DNA of 64,000 bases from Thamnidium elegans (Eukaryota; Mucoromycota; Mucoromycetes; Mucorales; Mucoraceae). The stretch's first letter is position 1; every line of letters starts with the position of its first letter. The stretch is from contig JAIXMG010000025.1 in assembly GCA_025201345.1 (NCBI GenBank), positions 62,001 to 126,000 of the forward strand. The letters run 5' to 3'. A program made the translations under genes and the position numbers. Shown here piece after piece: positions 11,127 through 22,017 of this stretch. Below the pieces are notes generated by a model that worked only from the letters and a program-made list of their open reading frames with translations, searched no databases and had not been told where the DNA came from.

Positions 11127-12301
11127 TCTCAACAACAACAAAAAAAATAAGTAAACGTAAAAGAGAAGATAAAAATTATACGAGGGGATAAAAACAGAAC
11201 TGGGCTTTTTTTTTCAAATTTAATTACATTACACGGACTTGGAAATCCCAGAAAGAAAAAAACTTAACAAAAAGGAAAAGAGCATGTGAGTTTTTGTAGT
11301 TTCCCCCCCTCTTTTTTTTTTTTTTTTTGTCAAGCATTAATATTTGTTTGTTACGCTAACTATAAGTTACGTATTATTAAAGTAAAAAAACGCTTGATGC
11401 GACTATAATCCCATAGTTTTATTGATCCATATTCTAAAATATGGTAAACTCCGTTCATGTTTAACTTTTTTTTTCTTTTTTTTTTTGTAAGCTCGTACAT
11501 TGTGTTACCAATACAATCTATTTTAACTTGCAGCATACACCACTACTTTAAAGCCTATATTACTAGAACCAAACTAAACAAAAAGGAAAGCCTAGATATG
11601 CAAGTTAATGTTTGCATATATTCTGGGATCAAGTCTTGTACTTCCGCATCCAATAAGATTAAATTCTTTTTAAAACATATTAATTTTTTATGTTCGCGTG
11701 AGCTGTGTGTGTATACGAGGGGTAGACTATATCTAGATACAGCGGAAGTGTACAAAAAAAAAAAAATATTCTTAATAGCAATAAAAAAATTCGGCGACAT
11801 AATTGAAAAGAAGAATACTCGTTCTAGAATTAATTGCACGTATTGTTCATCATTTATGCATAAACAAAAACAAAAAAAAAAGATCCTTTTGTTCCTTTTT
11901 TATCACAAAAGCAAGCTGATACGCGTAGCAGTATGCTTTATATAGTGACTTGGATATTGATTGTTACTGCTAAAGTACAAAATAATTAAGAAAAATCAGT
12001 AAACTAACTCCTTTTATTTCTTTTTCTCCCGCGAATAAACTTCAAAAAAAAAAAAAAAAAAAAAAAGTATATCTGAAAAAATACAAACGGTTAAAATAAC
12101 CCCGTTCCGTCTACCTTGAATGGGCGACTAAAATTCTATAATAACTAGGTTTGTGTAATTTTGATGTAGTACAAGGGAAGTAAATATTTTGGTAAAATAC
12201 CATTTGTGCTTGATGGCCGTAACACATCTGTTGAAAGGGGAATCCCTGTCTCATTAAACATTTTATTATGAAATTTTTCTATAGTGTTTTTTTTTTTTGC
12301 C
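11127..12301. other. AT-rich spacer upstream of calcineurin
   Basis: No gene I can support. Overlapping ORFs on both strands at 11457-11945 are rich in Lys/Phe/Ile and look like chance readings of A/T runs. Presumably contains the calcineurin promoter; a C6-T17 tract lies near 11310-11330. Confidence 0.5.
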
Positions 12302-12388
12302 TAGTAACCATTTTAACATTATTATCTGTCTAGCAACCACCCTAACTTTAATATCTGCTTAGCAACCATACTTTAATTTTGACATATG
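12302..12388. repeat. 29-bp imperfect tandem repeat, three copies
   Basis: Copies start at 12302, 12331 and 12360. Each begins TAGTAACCA or TAGCAACCA and continues with an AT-rich arm ending in ATCTG in the first two copies. The third copy is the most diverged. No coding potential. Confidence 0.75.
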
Positions 12389-12629
12389 TTTACACATCTT
12401 GCTACATTTGTTATAACTCGGAAAATGCTTTTCTTTGTCTACCTAACGTATATCCGATTGAGCGACTATATTATTATCCTTATAGATTTTTGTTTCAAGT
12501 GGCTCAGGATCAAGTAAGCAACAGAATTGTCCACACATAAGTGTAAAAAAAAAGAGAGAATAACTACTTTTTTTTTTTTTTTTTTTTTTTTTGTTAAACT
12601 GAATCAGTGGATATATATAAGTCATTTGT

Positions 12630-12735
12630 GGATCATTTTGCGTTTATTCATAAAGAAAATTGTTATGGATCATTTTGCGTTTATTCATAAAGAAAATTGT
12701 TATGGATCATTTTTCATTTATACACAAAGAAAATG
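12630..12735. repeat. 37-bp tandem repeat, three copies
   Basis: Copies start at 12630, 12667 and 12704 (GGATCATTTTGCGTTTATTC and on). The first two are identical; the third has several substitutions. Since 37 is not a multiple of 3, the short ORFs that run through it read a different frame in each copy, which argues against coding. Confidence 0.85.
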
Positions 12736-12879
12736 TTGATATGTTAGTCTCTTTTATTTCTCCCCTACATATGTCAAGACACCTTATTTTTTACCTCTCT
12801 TTTTTTAATACGATGTCAGCCAAATATCATATTGCTTCAGAAGTAATCGTATAAATATTTCTGTTACACTTACCCTCCA

Positions 12880-13330
12880 GGGCAAAAGTAATTCCAATTT
12901 GTTTGTAAAAATTGGTAGTTACTCTGCGGCCAAAATGTTTTACTTTTCATAGATTGTTATCAGCGAAGAAAGCAATTTAGCAAAAGTACTTTCCAGTTTA
13001 GAAACCACTGGAGTTTTTTTTTTTCGATATCTCACGGTGAATAGTGGCCACTTAACAGCTCCATAATTCATCCCGTTGATATTTCCTTGTCCTTTCTTTT
13101 TAACGCTACGGTTACACCGGACCACATTGACAGCTATTTTATTTTTGTTACTCTTCACATTATTTCCGTTGTTCCATTGAAAATATATCAATCCCATTCG
13201 CCTGTGATCCAGAAATACTACGACGATACGGTAACTTAATTTAAGACTGGAAGATGGTAACGAAAACGCACCTATTTATTTCGATACTATATCTTATCCC
13301 GGCTTAAATATTATATTAGGTGAAACTACT
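12880..13330 (-). pseudogene. Possible Tc1/mariner transposase scrap
   Basis: Minus-strand readings around 12940-13197 give MGLIYFQWNNGNNV, then VNVVRCNRSVKKKGQGNING and a frame-shifted MWSGVTVALKRKDKE. This resembles the MVWGxxxxxGxGxL-I-GxMN stretch of Tc1/IS630 transposases, broken by frameshifts and stops. No DDE residues can be placed with certainty. Weak call. Confidence 0.25.
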
Positions 13331-13773
13331 ATTTTCATTTAATAAATTTATTTTATATATATATACTTCTTTCGCCTGTATCACAACTTTACAAAACATT
13401 AGCAACAAATCAGTACTCAAATTTTAATATAGTTTATAAAACAGGTTATTTTGGAAAAGGACAATAGGTTCCTTTTATTTTATTAAAGCATTTTTTAATA
13501 TAATATATCTGCTTCAAAAAGTTTACTTTAGCTTATAAATTTTTTTTTCTAAAAAAAATTACCATACACTTTCATGTGTACCCTAAATGATGTCATGTAC
13601 ACTCTTTTTTTAATTTTCCTAAAACGCTATTACAACGCGCTTATTGGATGTACATGTGTCAAATCTTTTATAAAGTAGCAAAGGGAGACTGTCATTCTTT
13701 TTTTTTTTTTTCTTCTTTTTCTTTTAGGAGTGGGAAAAAAAATCAGCGTATTTTTATTTACTTGGAAATAAAA

Positions 13774-15909
13774 ATGTCTTTTGCAGCTGATAACGAAAAT
13801 ATGAATAAACTTCATGGAGAACGAAGAAAGACATTACCAGTTGTAAAAGTAGAACAAGATCTAGATGAAGAGCATTTACCAAAACGTGTGTTACCTATTT
13901 TAGCAGCTCCTTATTCTCCCATCCCAGAGGGTGACGAGTTAAATATTGATGAACCCATTTTTCCTTTAGAACCAGCTACTGAATCAACTGTAGTTCCAAG
14001 TTGGTTACAACTTGCTCCAGAAGATAACGTTATCAACTATACCCCAAGTACTAGAGTTCGTCACTCTGTAGGTCTGGACGTACCAGGTGCGGTTCATACT
14101 ATCACAACACCAAGTAAAGTAATATGACATAATCATACTCTATCTGTACATACTGAAAAAAAAATACCTTTTTTTATACTATAGAATTTAGAACAGATCG
14201 TCAATTGGATAGTAAATTAGTAGTTATTATGGGTAAAACAAACTTTTATGTAAAATTACAGAAAAAAAAACTAAAACTGGCTTTTATTTATTAGTTGGAT
14301 TACCTGCACGTGGCAAGAGTTACCTTGTCAAAAAACTACGACGATATTTAAACTGGCTACAGTATGAAACAAAAGTATTTAATGTAGGTAATATGAGACG
14401 TGTAGTTGAAAACTCGCAAGATCAATCTGCTAGTTTCTTTGATCCAAATAATCAAGATATGAAAAGAATAAGGGATGAAATAGCTCTAAGTGTATTAGAG
14501 CAATTGATCGGTTGGTTAAAGGAAGGTGGTCGTGTTGCTATTCATGATGCAACAAATTCAACTCTTGCTAGAAGGTATATTTCTTTATATTTAATTTTCA
14601 TGCAAAAAGTATTTTAATGCGTTTTCAGAAAATTGTTGATTGATAGGCTAGAACGCGAGCCAGAAATTAGAGTTTTATTAATTGAATCTGTTTGTACAGA
14701 TCAAGCGGTAAGTGTTATAACATTATTATTATATTTTTTTTTTTTACCAGCTTAAATTATAGATGTTGGAACGTAACTTTTGTCTCAAATTATCTGGTCC
14801 AGATTATAAGAATAAAGACCCCGTGAAAGCATTGGCTGATTTTAGATCTCGTGTAGCCAATTATGAAAAAGCATATCAGCCTATAGGTGACTGGGAAGAA
14901 GAAAATGACATACAATTTTGTAAATTAATCAATGTTGGAAAGAAAGTAATTGCTTATAATATTTCTGGTTATTTATCTGGTCAATGTATATTCTATCTTA
15001 TGAATTTTAATTTAAATGGTAAAAAAAAGAAAGAAATATACGTAAAATAATAACATTCTCATCTTTAAAAATTCAAAGAACGTCAAATATTCGTAACAAG
15101 ACATGGTGAAAGTGAAGATAATATTACAGGTAGAATTGGCGGCGATGCTCCATTATCAGATAAAGGAAAGAAATTCGCTAAAGCATTAGCAAAATTTGTT
15201 CAATCACAAAGAATAAAATTTGCTTGCGAATTAGCGTCAAAGGAGTCCGAATTAGAGCCAGAAGGACAACAAGATTTTGCAAAAGCGTTACAGACAACTG
15301 CTAAATTCTGTAATTCTCCATTTACAATTTGGACAAGTATGTTACAACGATCAATGCAAACGGCTGAATATTTTGATCCTGATGATTATGATATAAAACA
15401 TATTCGATTTTTGAATGAGATTAATTCGGGTGTAAGGTGTCACAAAAAAGCATATGTCCTTTTTTTTTTTGTTACTCATATATCCATATAGATTTGTGAA
15501 GGTATGACATATCAAGAAATTCAACAAACACATCCATCAGAATATAGATCGAGACAAGCAAACAAACTATTTTACCGATACCCTGGTATGGGAGGTGAAT
15601 CTTACATAGATGTTATTCATCGTTTACAACCAATGATTGTAGAACTGGAACGTATGACTCAATCATGTTTAATTATCACCCATCGTGTTGTGATGCGTAT
15701 TTTATTAGGTTACTTGTTAGATTGGACAAGAGAAGAAATGCCTCATATGATGGTACCCATTCATACGTAAGTTTTTTTTTATATATACTTCACAATGTAC
15801 TAAAAAAAAACCTTACTGTAGTGTATACGAACTTCGCCCTAAACCTTACGGCACTGAATTAAAAAAGTGGCAATACATTGAAGAAACAGATTCATTTATT
15901 GAATTTTAA
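13774..15909 (+). CDS. 6-phosphofructo-2-kinase/fructose-2,6-bisphosphatase
   Basis: Bifunctional enzyme that makes and degrades fructose-2,6-bisphosphate, the allosteric switch between glycolysis and gluconeogenesis in the cytosol. About 115 residues of N-terminal extension precede the kinase: VVIMVGLPARGKSYLVKKL carries the Walker A, then ETKVFNVGNMRR, VAIHDATNSTLARR and RVLLIESVCTD. The phosphatase domain has the phosphohistidine motif FVTRHGESEDNITGRIGGDA, TSMLQRSMQTAEYFD, CEGMTYQEIQ, ESYIDVIHRLQPMIVELE and the second catalytic His in CLIITHRVVMRILLGYL. It ends ETDSFIEF. Several introns, all short; the first joins CCA-A to AATTTAGAACA. Both active sites look intact. The plus strand is also open upstream of the chosen Met, but the ATG at 13774 directly follows an AT-rich leader and gives a normal N-terminus. 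Confidence 0.95.
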
Positions 15910-16280
15910 ATTACATATCATTATTTTCCCATTGCATTGCATATAAAAAGAATAATGTATTTCATATATTCATACTTATTAATCCCCCCCCATTCATTCA
16001 TAACTTTATTAAATCATGGTTTTTTTTTCTTTCTTACGACCGAAACCAAAAATAGCTTGGTAAATGATCAAACATTTATTGAAAAAAATAATGCAGTAAT
16101 AGTTCAATAATAGACTAGAATGTCCACTATAAAAGCGTACAAAGTTATCCAAGTCGATCAGTCTTCACATATATAGTAAACAATGAAAAAAATAAAACTT
16201 CACTTTTATTTACTTTTCTTATATCTAGCCTGTGCTACTATATATACATGTACAAGCATATAAGCCATTTAAATAAATAT
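15910..16280. other. Convergent intergenic spacer
   Basis: 3' flanks of PFKFB (plus) and the membrane-protein gene (minus). AT-rich with a short C tract near 15985. Nothing else recognised. Confidence 0.6.
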
Positions 16281-17030
16281 TCACATTGACTCATTATCCA
16301 TTAACGAATCGTCATCTTCATCACAATCCACGTACTCCAGAGTCCACGTGTGTCCATGTAAAGTCGCCGTACACATACAAATAATTCTTGGAATTGTAAA
16401 AACTGTGAGCATAAACGTTTGCATCAACACACTTGGCATTGTCATATTTGCTAGCAATGAATAAGCAACTGCCTGCAGAATAAAGCAAAACACAAACGCA
16501 ATAAACGCACGCCTTCCAAATCCTCTCAAATGACCTATCGTTATACACATATATACTAGTAGTAAAATAACAAAACCCCCATTCAAATAGGAAATAGATA
16601 GAGCTAAATATTCGTAATCTTCAAATCGAATGGAAGTATTGAGAGCTGTCAGTGTTGTACCAGTACTTGCTACTGTCATAGACCAGCCATACCCTGCGTA
16701 TGCCAGAAATTGTCCAATCTCGTTCTTTTTTTGTTGAGACATACGTTGAAATCCAATAAGTGCAGGAAGGAACAAGCAAACGTTGGAGAGACTAAAAAAT
16801 AAGTTGAATGGTGGTAAGGCATACTTTGGGATATCGATGACGACTATACCAAATATACTATTAAGCATCGATGCTGCTGCCGCTGCAATAGCAGTGTATC
16901 CCATATAAGAACGACACCAACGACGTTTACGAAATATACATATGATATACACAATTACCGCTAAATAAATAACGATAGTAGCATATCCAAATGGTTTTGC
17001 AGTACTTTCATATATAAGAGTATTCACCAT
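16281..17030 (-). CDS. Multi-pass membrane protein of unknown function
   Basis: Intronless 249-codon ORF. About six to seven hydrophobic segments can be seen: FGYATIVIYLAVIVYIICIF, the AIAAAAASMLNSIFGIVVI segment, FNLFFSLSNVCLFLPALIGF, a weaker one at GWSMTVASTGTTLTAL, LSISYLNGGFVILLLVYMCI, RAFIAFVFCFILQAVAYSLL and LMQTFMLTVFTIPRIICMC. A basic loop (FRKRRWCRS) follows the first segment. The C-terminus is acidic and probably cytosolic (DCDEDDDSLMDNE). The topology would fit a seven-helix receptor or transporter, but I recognise no family motif. The start at 17030 follows a clear AT-rich leader, and the unbroken length in such AT-rich DNA supports a real gene. Confidence 0.72.
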   Translation of the reverse strand: MVNTLIYESTAKPFGYATIVIYLAVIVYIICIFRKRRWCRSYMGYTAIAAAAASMLNSIFGIVVIDIPKYALPPFNLFFSLSNVCLFLPALIGFQRMSQQKKNEIGQFLAYAGYGWSMTVASTGTTLTALNTSIRFEDYEYLALSISYLNGGFVILLLVYMCITIGHLRGFGRRAFIAFVFCFILQAVAYSLLANMTMPSVLMQTFMLTVFTIPRIICMCTATLHGHTWTLEYVDCDEDDDSLMDNESM

Positions 17031-17747
17031 ATTGTTTTTTAAGATGATATTTCAAAAAAAAAAAAAAAAGGAGCACTTAGCCTCCCTCTCTTATATAACA
17101 ATTCATACTTTTATGTGCACTTGACTCTGAGGTATTTTTATATAAAAATGTATCGTTTTTACTATGTTAAGTTAAGCTTTAGTTAAACTTTACAGATTAT
17201 TTTTTAGTACAACACAATCGCACAGCCTCTTTCCTAGCTCAGCTTTGTCACGTTTTTGCACCTGACGTATAAACTAGTAACATAAAACCCATTTTTTTCA
17301 ACAGCAAAAAAAAAAAAAGTAATTGTAGAGACTGTTGTATCAGGATCTTAACCACCGAGAGACTTAATACAATGTTCTATTCCTATAAACTTCTCGACTT
17401 TAATACAAAAACCTGAGAAACACTGATTCTTGATTTTATTCTAAAAACTTAGGGGCTAAAAAATTTATTTTATTTCTAACAAAATTATTTTATAAAGGCA
17501 GATAGTGGTACGGGATAAAATTCATCTTTTTACAGCCTAGAGCTTTCTTCTGTATTGCACCGTGATCTTTTTCTTTTTAAGTTGGCCTGTGGTCCGGATC
17601 GTTCAGCCCTACCTTATCACAAGGCTTCCCTTTATTCAGTTTTTAATCTCTTCGCTTCATTAAACTCTGTACGAATACGCCTGACGCAAGGGTTCTTCTG
17701 AAAATTCAGAAAGAAAGAGAGAGAGAAAAAAAAACTTCTAATTCGAT
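17031..17747. other. Spacer upstream of the membrane-protein gene
   Basis: Contains the membrane-protein promoter and then sequence with somewhat higher GC around 17560-17700, which may belong to the transposon remnants that follow. No gene recognised. Confidence 0.5.
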
Positions 17748-17880
17748 CGGAACTTATGGTAACAGTGCACAATATGGAAACAAAGTTACCATAATATTAG
17801 TTATTCTGTAATCTGATTCGCTGCATATAAAAATTATGGTAACATAGGTACCATATTGGACGTTGTTACCATAAGTTCCG
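17748..17880. mobile_element. 133-bp hairpin MITE-like element
   Basis: The ends are inverted repeats of about 30 bp: CGGAACTTATGGTAACA at the left and its complement TGTTACCATAAGTTCCG at the right (the left copy continues GTGCACAATATGG against ACGTCCAATATGG). Two more TTATGGTAAC cores lie inside in opposite orientation, so the whole element can fold into a nested hairpin. I see no clear target-site duplication. It abuts the MULE remnant that follows. Confidence 0.7.
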
Positions 17881-18159
17881 CCATAGTGTATGCTGGACTA
17901 CCACCTTATTTCCACACTTCGATCCCTTTATCGTAACAATCTTGACAATTTCGGCCCACTCCTTGTCCAGATTCGTGTTCCCTATTGCGATGTATTTCAT
18001 TTTGGTGTGCACCAAGTTTCCATCTTAGAAGAAGCACAAAAATGCTTTGAAGAGTACGTATAATTATAGATCGGTTTAATAAATATATCGTCCGAAGTTA
18101 ATCCATTTCCAGATTTAGAAAAATAAAAGAAAAAAAAAGCATTGGGTTGGGTTCTATTC

Positions 18160-18689
18160 TAACAAGTGCAAGCATCTTGGCAATAGAACCTCCAATCGCG
18201 CTGAGGGGCTCATTCTGCCATAAAGGATGCTCTTGGTAAAATCTCTTCGGTAACCAACAAAATGGATGCCTGGTACAGAAAAGGTAGATATATTTTTTTA
18301 TATAAAACAAATGGTAATAGTTGTTAATATACATATTATTAAAGAGTGACGAGCGAAGTTCTCGAGTAGAAATCAAAATGCTCGGTTTAAGTTCTTTACT
18401 ATTCGATAAGAATTTGGAGTATAAGTTTGCCGAGTTGAGACATAGAGTCGTCCGATTTGCAATGGATAAAATTCGTGGGTCTGTTAGCAAGGGGATAAGT
18501 AGACAGAAAAAAATTGATCAAGAAACTTGTAATTGTGAAAACCAAATGAATTATAACATCCCTTGCTATCATATTTTATTAAAATACGAAGTTATTCCTC
18601 TCGTCATCGTGCCAAATAGATGGAGAATCGAATTAGACAAATATGATACTGGTAATAATAATAGTATTGAATTTAAATCAGAACCTTAA
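18160..18689 (+). pseudogene. MULE/FAR1-type transposase C-terminus with SWIM zinc finger
   Basis: First a fragment AHSAIKDALGKISSVTNKMD (about 18205-18265), resembling the EG-H-ALK helix of Mutator-like transposases. After an AT-rich interruption, an open stretch reads SRVEIKMLGLSSLLFDKNLE, ELRHRVVRFAMDKIRGSV, then CNCENQMNYNIPCYHILLKY. The last is a SWIM finger (CxC-x9-CxH), followed by VIPLVIVPNRW, as in fungal MULE/FAR1-like proteins. It ends at a TAA at 18687-18689. The upstream catalytic DDE domain is not readable in the flanking sequence, so this is a truncated relic. Confidence 0.65.
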
Positions 18690-19750
18690 TTGACTTATGT
18701 TTTTTAATTTTTTTAATAGTATGGCCAAGTAACAATAGTCCTGTTGTTTTAGTCGAAAAAACAAAAGTTGTAGCAGTAGTAGAAAAAAAAAAAAAAACGA
18801 AGAAGAAAAAAACGATATTGTTGTGGTAGAAGATAAAGAAAATGAAGGAGATAAAAAAGAAGTTGTTGTTGTTGCAGAAGAAGTAGAAAACGTAGAAGAA
18901 GCCGTAGTAGTAGAAGAAGAAGGCGTAGATGTAAACATAGAGATTAATCCAATTGATTTTCCCATAGGTATGTTTTCTAAAAAATATTATTTAACGATAT
19001 CCACTAATTATTGTAAACTATAATTTTAAATTCTCGTATAGAAAACGTTACTAACCTCAGTCGTATCATATCCCACACATTAGTCAACATAAACAACATT
19101 TCAGAAAGTTTACAAAATCAACAACAACTGGTCAATTTAGCAGATACACTTACAGATTTGCTTGAAATCTTAGTAGATCCCAAAAACAACATAAAAAACG
19201 TATTTCCTCCTATATTTAATCTTAACACAAGAGGGTGAAAAAGTGGGACAAAGTGTGCGCCTATTCTGAGAGAAATTATCGAAAAAGAACAGCAAGTTAA
19301 ACTAGAAACTGCAGTAAAAAACGAAAAGGCTATAGAAAAAATAAATAAAAAAAAAACTGAAAAACAAGAAAAAAATAATAAACAAATCGAAAGCATTTGA
19401 AAGAAGCAACAAAAAAATTAAACCTAACAGAAATTATCCAGATATTTTTATTGTCGATATTCCCGTTACTGAACTCAAAGCAAGGTATATACAATATATC
19501 ATAAAGAGTTTCTATAATTTAAGCTTAGAAAGAATCGTAGACCATTAACTAACACTGTTCATTTTTTATTTACACAGGGATAATAGTCTCAATATTATAT
19601 ACAAAGACAATGTAAACAAAGGTTCTTTATTTGAAGATATCAATCTTATGGATAACAAGTCTAAAATCGAAGCATTTATTAATCCAATGGGCCACAGAAA
19701 ACAATATTCAACTGGGTAGTCGTGACAGTAAAGTGTGTATTTTCCTTTTT
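18690..19750 (+). pseudogene. Transposon-associated coding debris downstream of the SWIM finger
   Basis: Plus-strand pieces in different frames: an acidic Glu/Val-rich stretch at 18823-18966; NVTNLSRIISHTLVNINNIS, ILVDPKNNIKNVFPPIF and NLNTRG, a stop, then KSGTKCAPILREIIEKEQQ (19040-19300); PDIFIVDIPVTELKA (19440-19485); and at 19690-19735 WATENNIQLGSRDSK. The last piece is homologous to the minus-strand ORF at 20679-20972. Probably the tail of the MULE-like protein or a neighbouring element. Unrecognised and broken. Confidence 0.4.
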
Positions 19751-20142
19751 ATTTTACTTTTCTTTATTATAAACTGAAAGGTTTATAATACCTTTTACAG
19801 TTGGACAACTTAAAACCTGGTGCTCACTATACTTTTATTGAACTTTTATAACAGCCTTACTGTTTTGAAACATATATTCAACATATACTTTCTTATTTTT
19901 GATATATTTGTGCAGGTTCGTCAGATTGGTTAATGGAAATAATGGATCTACAACGAAAGCAGCCGCCTCTTTCCTATGTACAGACCGGTGGTCCGAAAGA
20001 TTTTTTGCGGTAGTGGCCGGTTACGGCTGGGCTATAGCCTCAAGGGGCAGCTAAAACCACTACAGTGCATTTTTAAATGTAGGACAAAATAGTTATGAAA
20101 ATGAGACATGGCTATATTTATTTTATTTTATGGACTAAGTCT

Positions 20143-20972
20143 CTAGGTTGCCAAATGTTCAAATAGAAAATCGATACTTGACGTATCCGTTTTTGGCAAA
20201 ATCCGGAACAGTTGCAGATAATTAATAGCTTTGTCAAACTGCTTACCACTCCTTATTGTTTTTGTATCTATAACTTCAATAGCCAGTAGGCCTTCGACGC
20301 CAAGCCTCCGGTAAATTGTCTGAACCTCGCCGCCAAGCCACATCCCCCTCGTATAGTCTGTTTGGTTGACAATCAAATTGTGTCCCACCATGTACTGATT
20401 GATGGTCTCGTGGGTCATATCATAGATAAGCAAGATATCTCTTAATTGAACAAGGTACCATCTAAACAACCGTTTAAAAAATTTGTTGTCCATACTGAGA
20501 AGAGTAGCCCTATTAATTGCCCTACCGATAATAATTGCAGCTTCTTTGATCGTGCGAGTAGCAGTAATATCATCAGCCAATGTCCCAGAAGCCAGGAAAC
20601 CACTCGCCCCGTTCACCCGATGAACTCTACTTTGCAACGTGTCTGGTAATTTCGATCCTATCTTAATCAAACTCTCCTTCATCTCGTCCACGATAGTAAG
20701 TGTTGTTTTACGTCTCTTATTAGAACCCTAATTGTCAACATTTTCAACTGGAGGTTCATTTGAATTTTTATCCCTATTTCATTTTCTAAGGGACCGACAG
20801 CTTGTCCCGTCATAGAGGTCATTTTTCCGAACAAAAAGTACACTTTACTGTCACGACTACCCAGTTGAATATTTTTTTCTGTGATCACCCTCGGCATATC
20901 TTCTAACGTAGCAGGTGTGTTTTCATTCAAAGCTTCCTGAAGTAACAAGTTAAATTTTTCACCGAAGGACAT
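20143..20972 (-). pseudogene. Unrecognised ORF pair with frameshift, repeated in inverted orientation nearby
   Basis: The first frame (20972-20679) starts MSFGEKFNLLLQEALNE and contains ITEKNIQLGSRDSKVYFLFG. The second frame (to 20143) reads GSNKRRKTTLTIVDEMKESL, then VNGASGFLASGTLADDITAT, MDNKFFKRLFRWYLVQLRDI, YMVGHNLIVNQTDYTRGMWL and ends FLFEHLAT. In the second frame a TAG interrupts just before GSNKRRK and the coding sense extends upstream as DKNSNEPPVENVDN, so the two halves look like one protein broken by a frameshift and a stop. I do not recognise the family. A homologous stretch (SRDSK block) lies in the opposite orientation at about 19690-19735, so it is repetitive and probably transposon-borne. 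A spliced functional gene is less likely but not excluded. Confidence 0.5.
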
Positions 20973-21043
20973 TTTAGGTTTTATTTAATAACGAAGGAAA
21001 AGAAAAGAAATTAAAAAATTATAGGCCGCTTTTATATTATCAT

Positions 21044-21103
21044 TCTGTTGCCAGCGTATCTGTTGTCAGTGTATCTGTTGCCAGAGTATCTGTTGCCAGC
21101 ACT
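21044..21103. repeat. 15-bp tandem repeat, four copies
   Basis: Four imperfect copies of TCTGTTGCCAGCGTA starting at 21044, 21059, 21074 and 21089. A further partial unit (TTGCCAGTGCT) appears near 21135. It lies just upstream of the unrecognised minus ORF. Confidence 0.85.
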
Positions 21104-22017
21104 CTTTTATTGATTTACTTTTATTATAATCTTTTGTTGCCAGTGCTCTTCGCACTTATCTGTTGTACATTTGTCACTCACGCTTTTATTATTTTAGTAC
21201 AGTGAAAGTTTCGGTACAAATTCAATTTATTTTAGTACTTATCACTATGGCCAGATATTTAGTAAATAATACTGTTATTAGTGGACATAATTACTAAATA
21301 CGGAAGATATTCCGCTATTTTCAGTAGAAAATACTCTTCCCCTTTTTTTAGATTTTTTCTTTAGACCTTAGTACTTAAGTGTATAAAGAAATAAGTTAAT
21401 TATCAAAGTATGAATAAGATAGACAAATATATAAATTTATTTAAAGAAAAAAGACACTGCTATGTTATTCAAAAAAAAAAAAGAGACGCTTTGATAATAA
21501 AAAAAGCTGATTTACTACACGTATTAATATATAATATATATATTTGTGCGGAAAAATTGAGACAGACATTGTCCTCATCTTGATTTCTTTTTTTTCAGTT
21601 TACTTACAGCTTGCTATATATAAATTCCGGAATCACGATATCAAAAAATAAAAGAAAAAATAAAGCTTTATCAGACAGAAAAAGGGTTGTTGTTTATTGA
21701 TCGAAATTATGAGCCTTTTTATAGACTTCAGAAATAAATGAAAAGGTATAATTATAAGCTAAATGGGTTCATATACGATACATAACCCTTTTATGGATGA
21801 GCACAATTTATATGGATTTATCATAGCAACATGTCTGATTATAGAAAGGATGTATTTATATAATTGTGTCACTTCAATAACTTGTTACATTAATACTTTG
21901 TGATTACATTTATCTCGACGATATATAGAATAGTAATAAGATCTAAATAATATGTAGCTAATATTATATTTGTGTATAGTTTTGTGAAAAACTATGTATA
22001 AATTATATTACTGTATA

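Noticed and set aside
11457..11945. 162-codon plus ORF and overlapping minus ORF
   Set aside because: Both strands are open because the region is poor in stops by composition; Lys/Phe/Ile content follows A and T runs.
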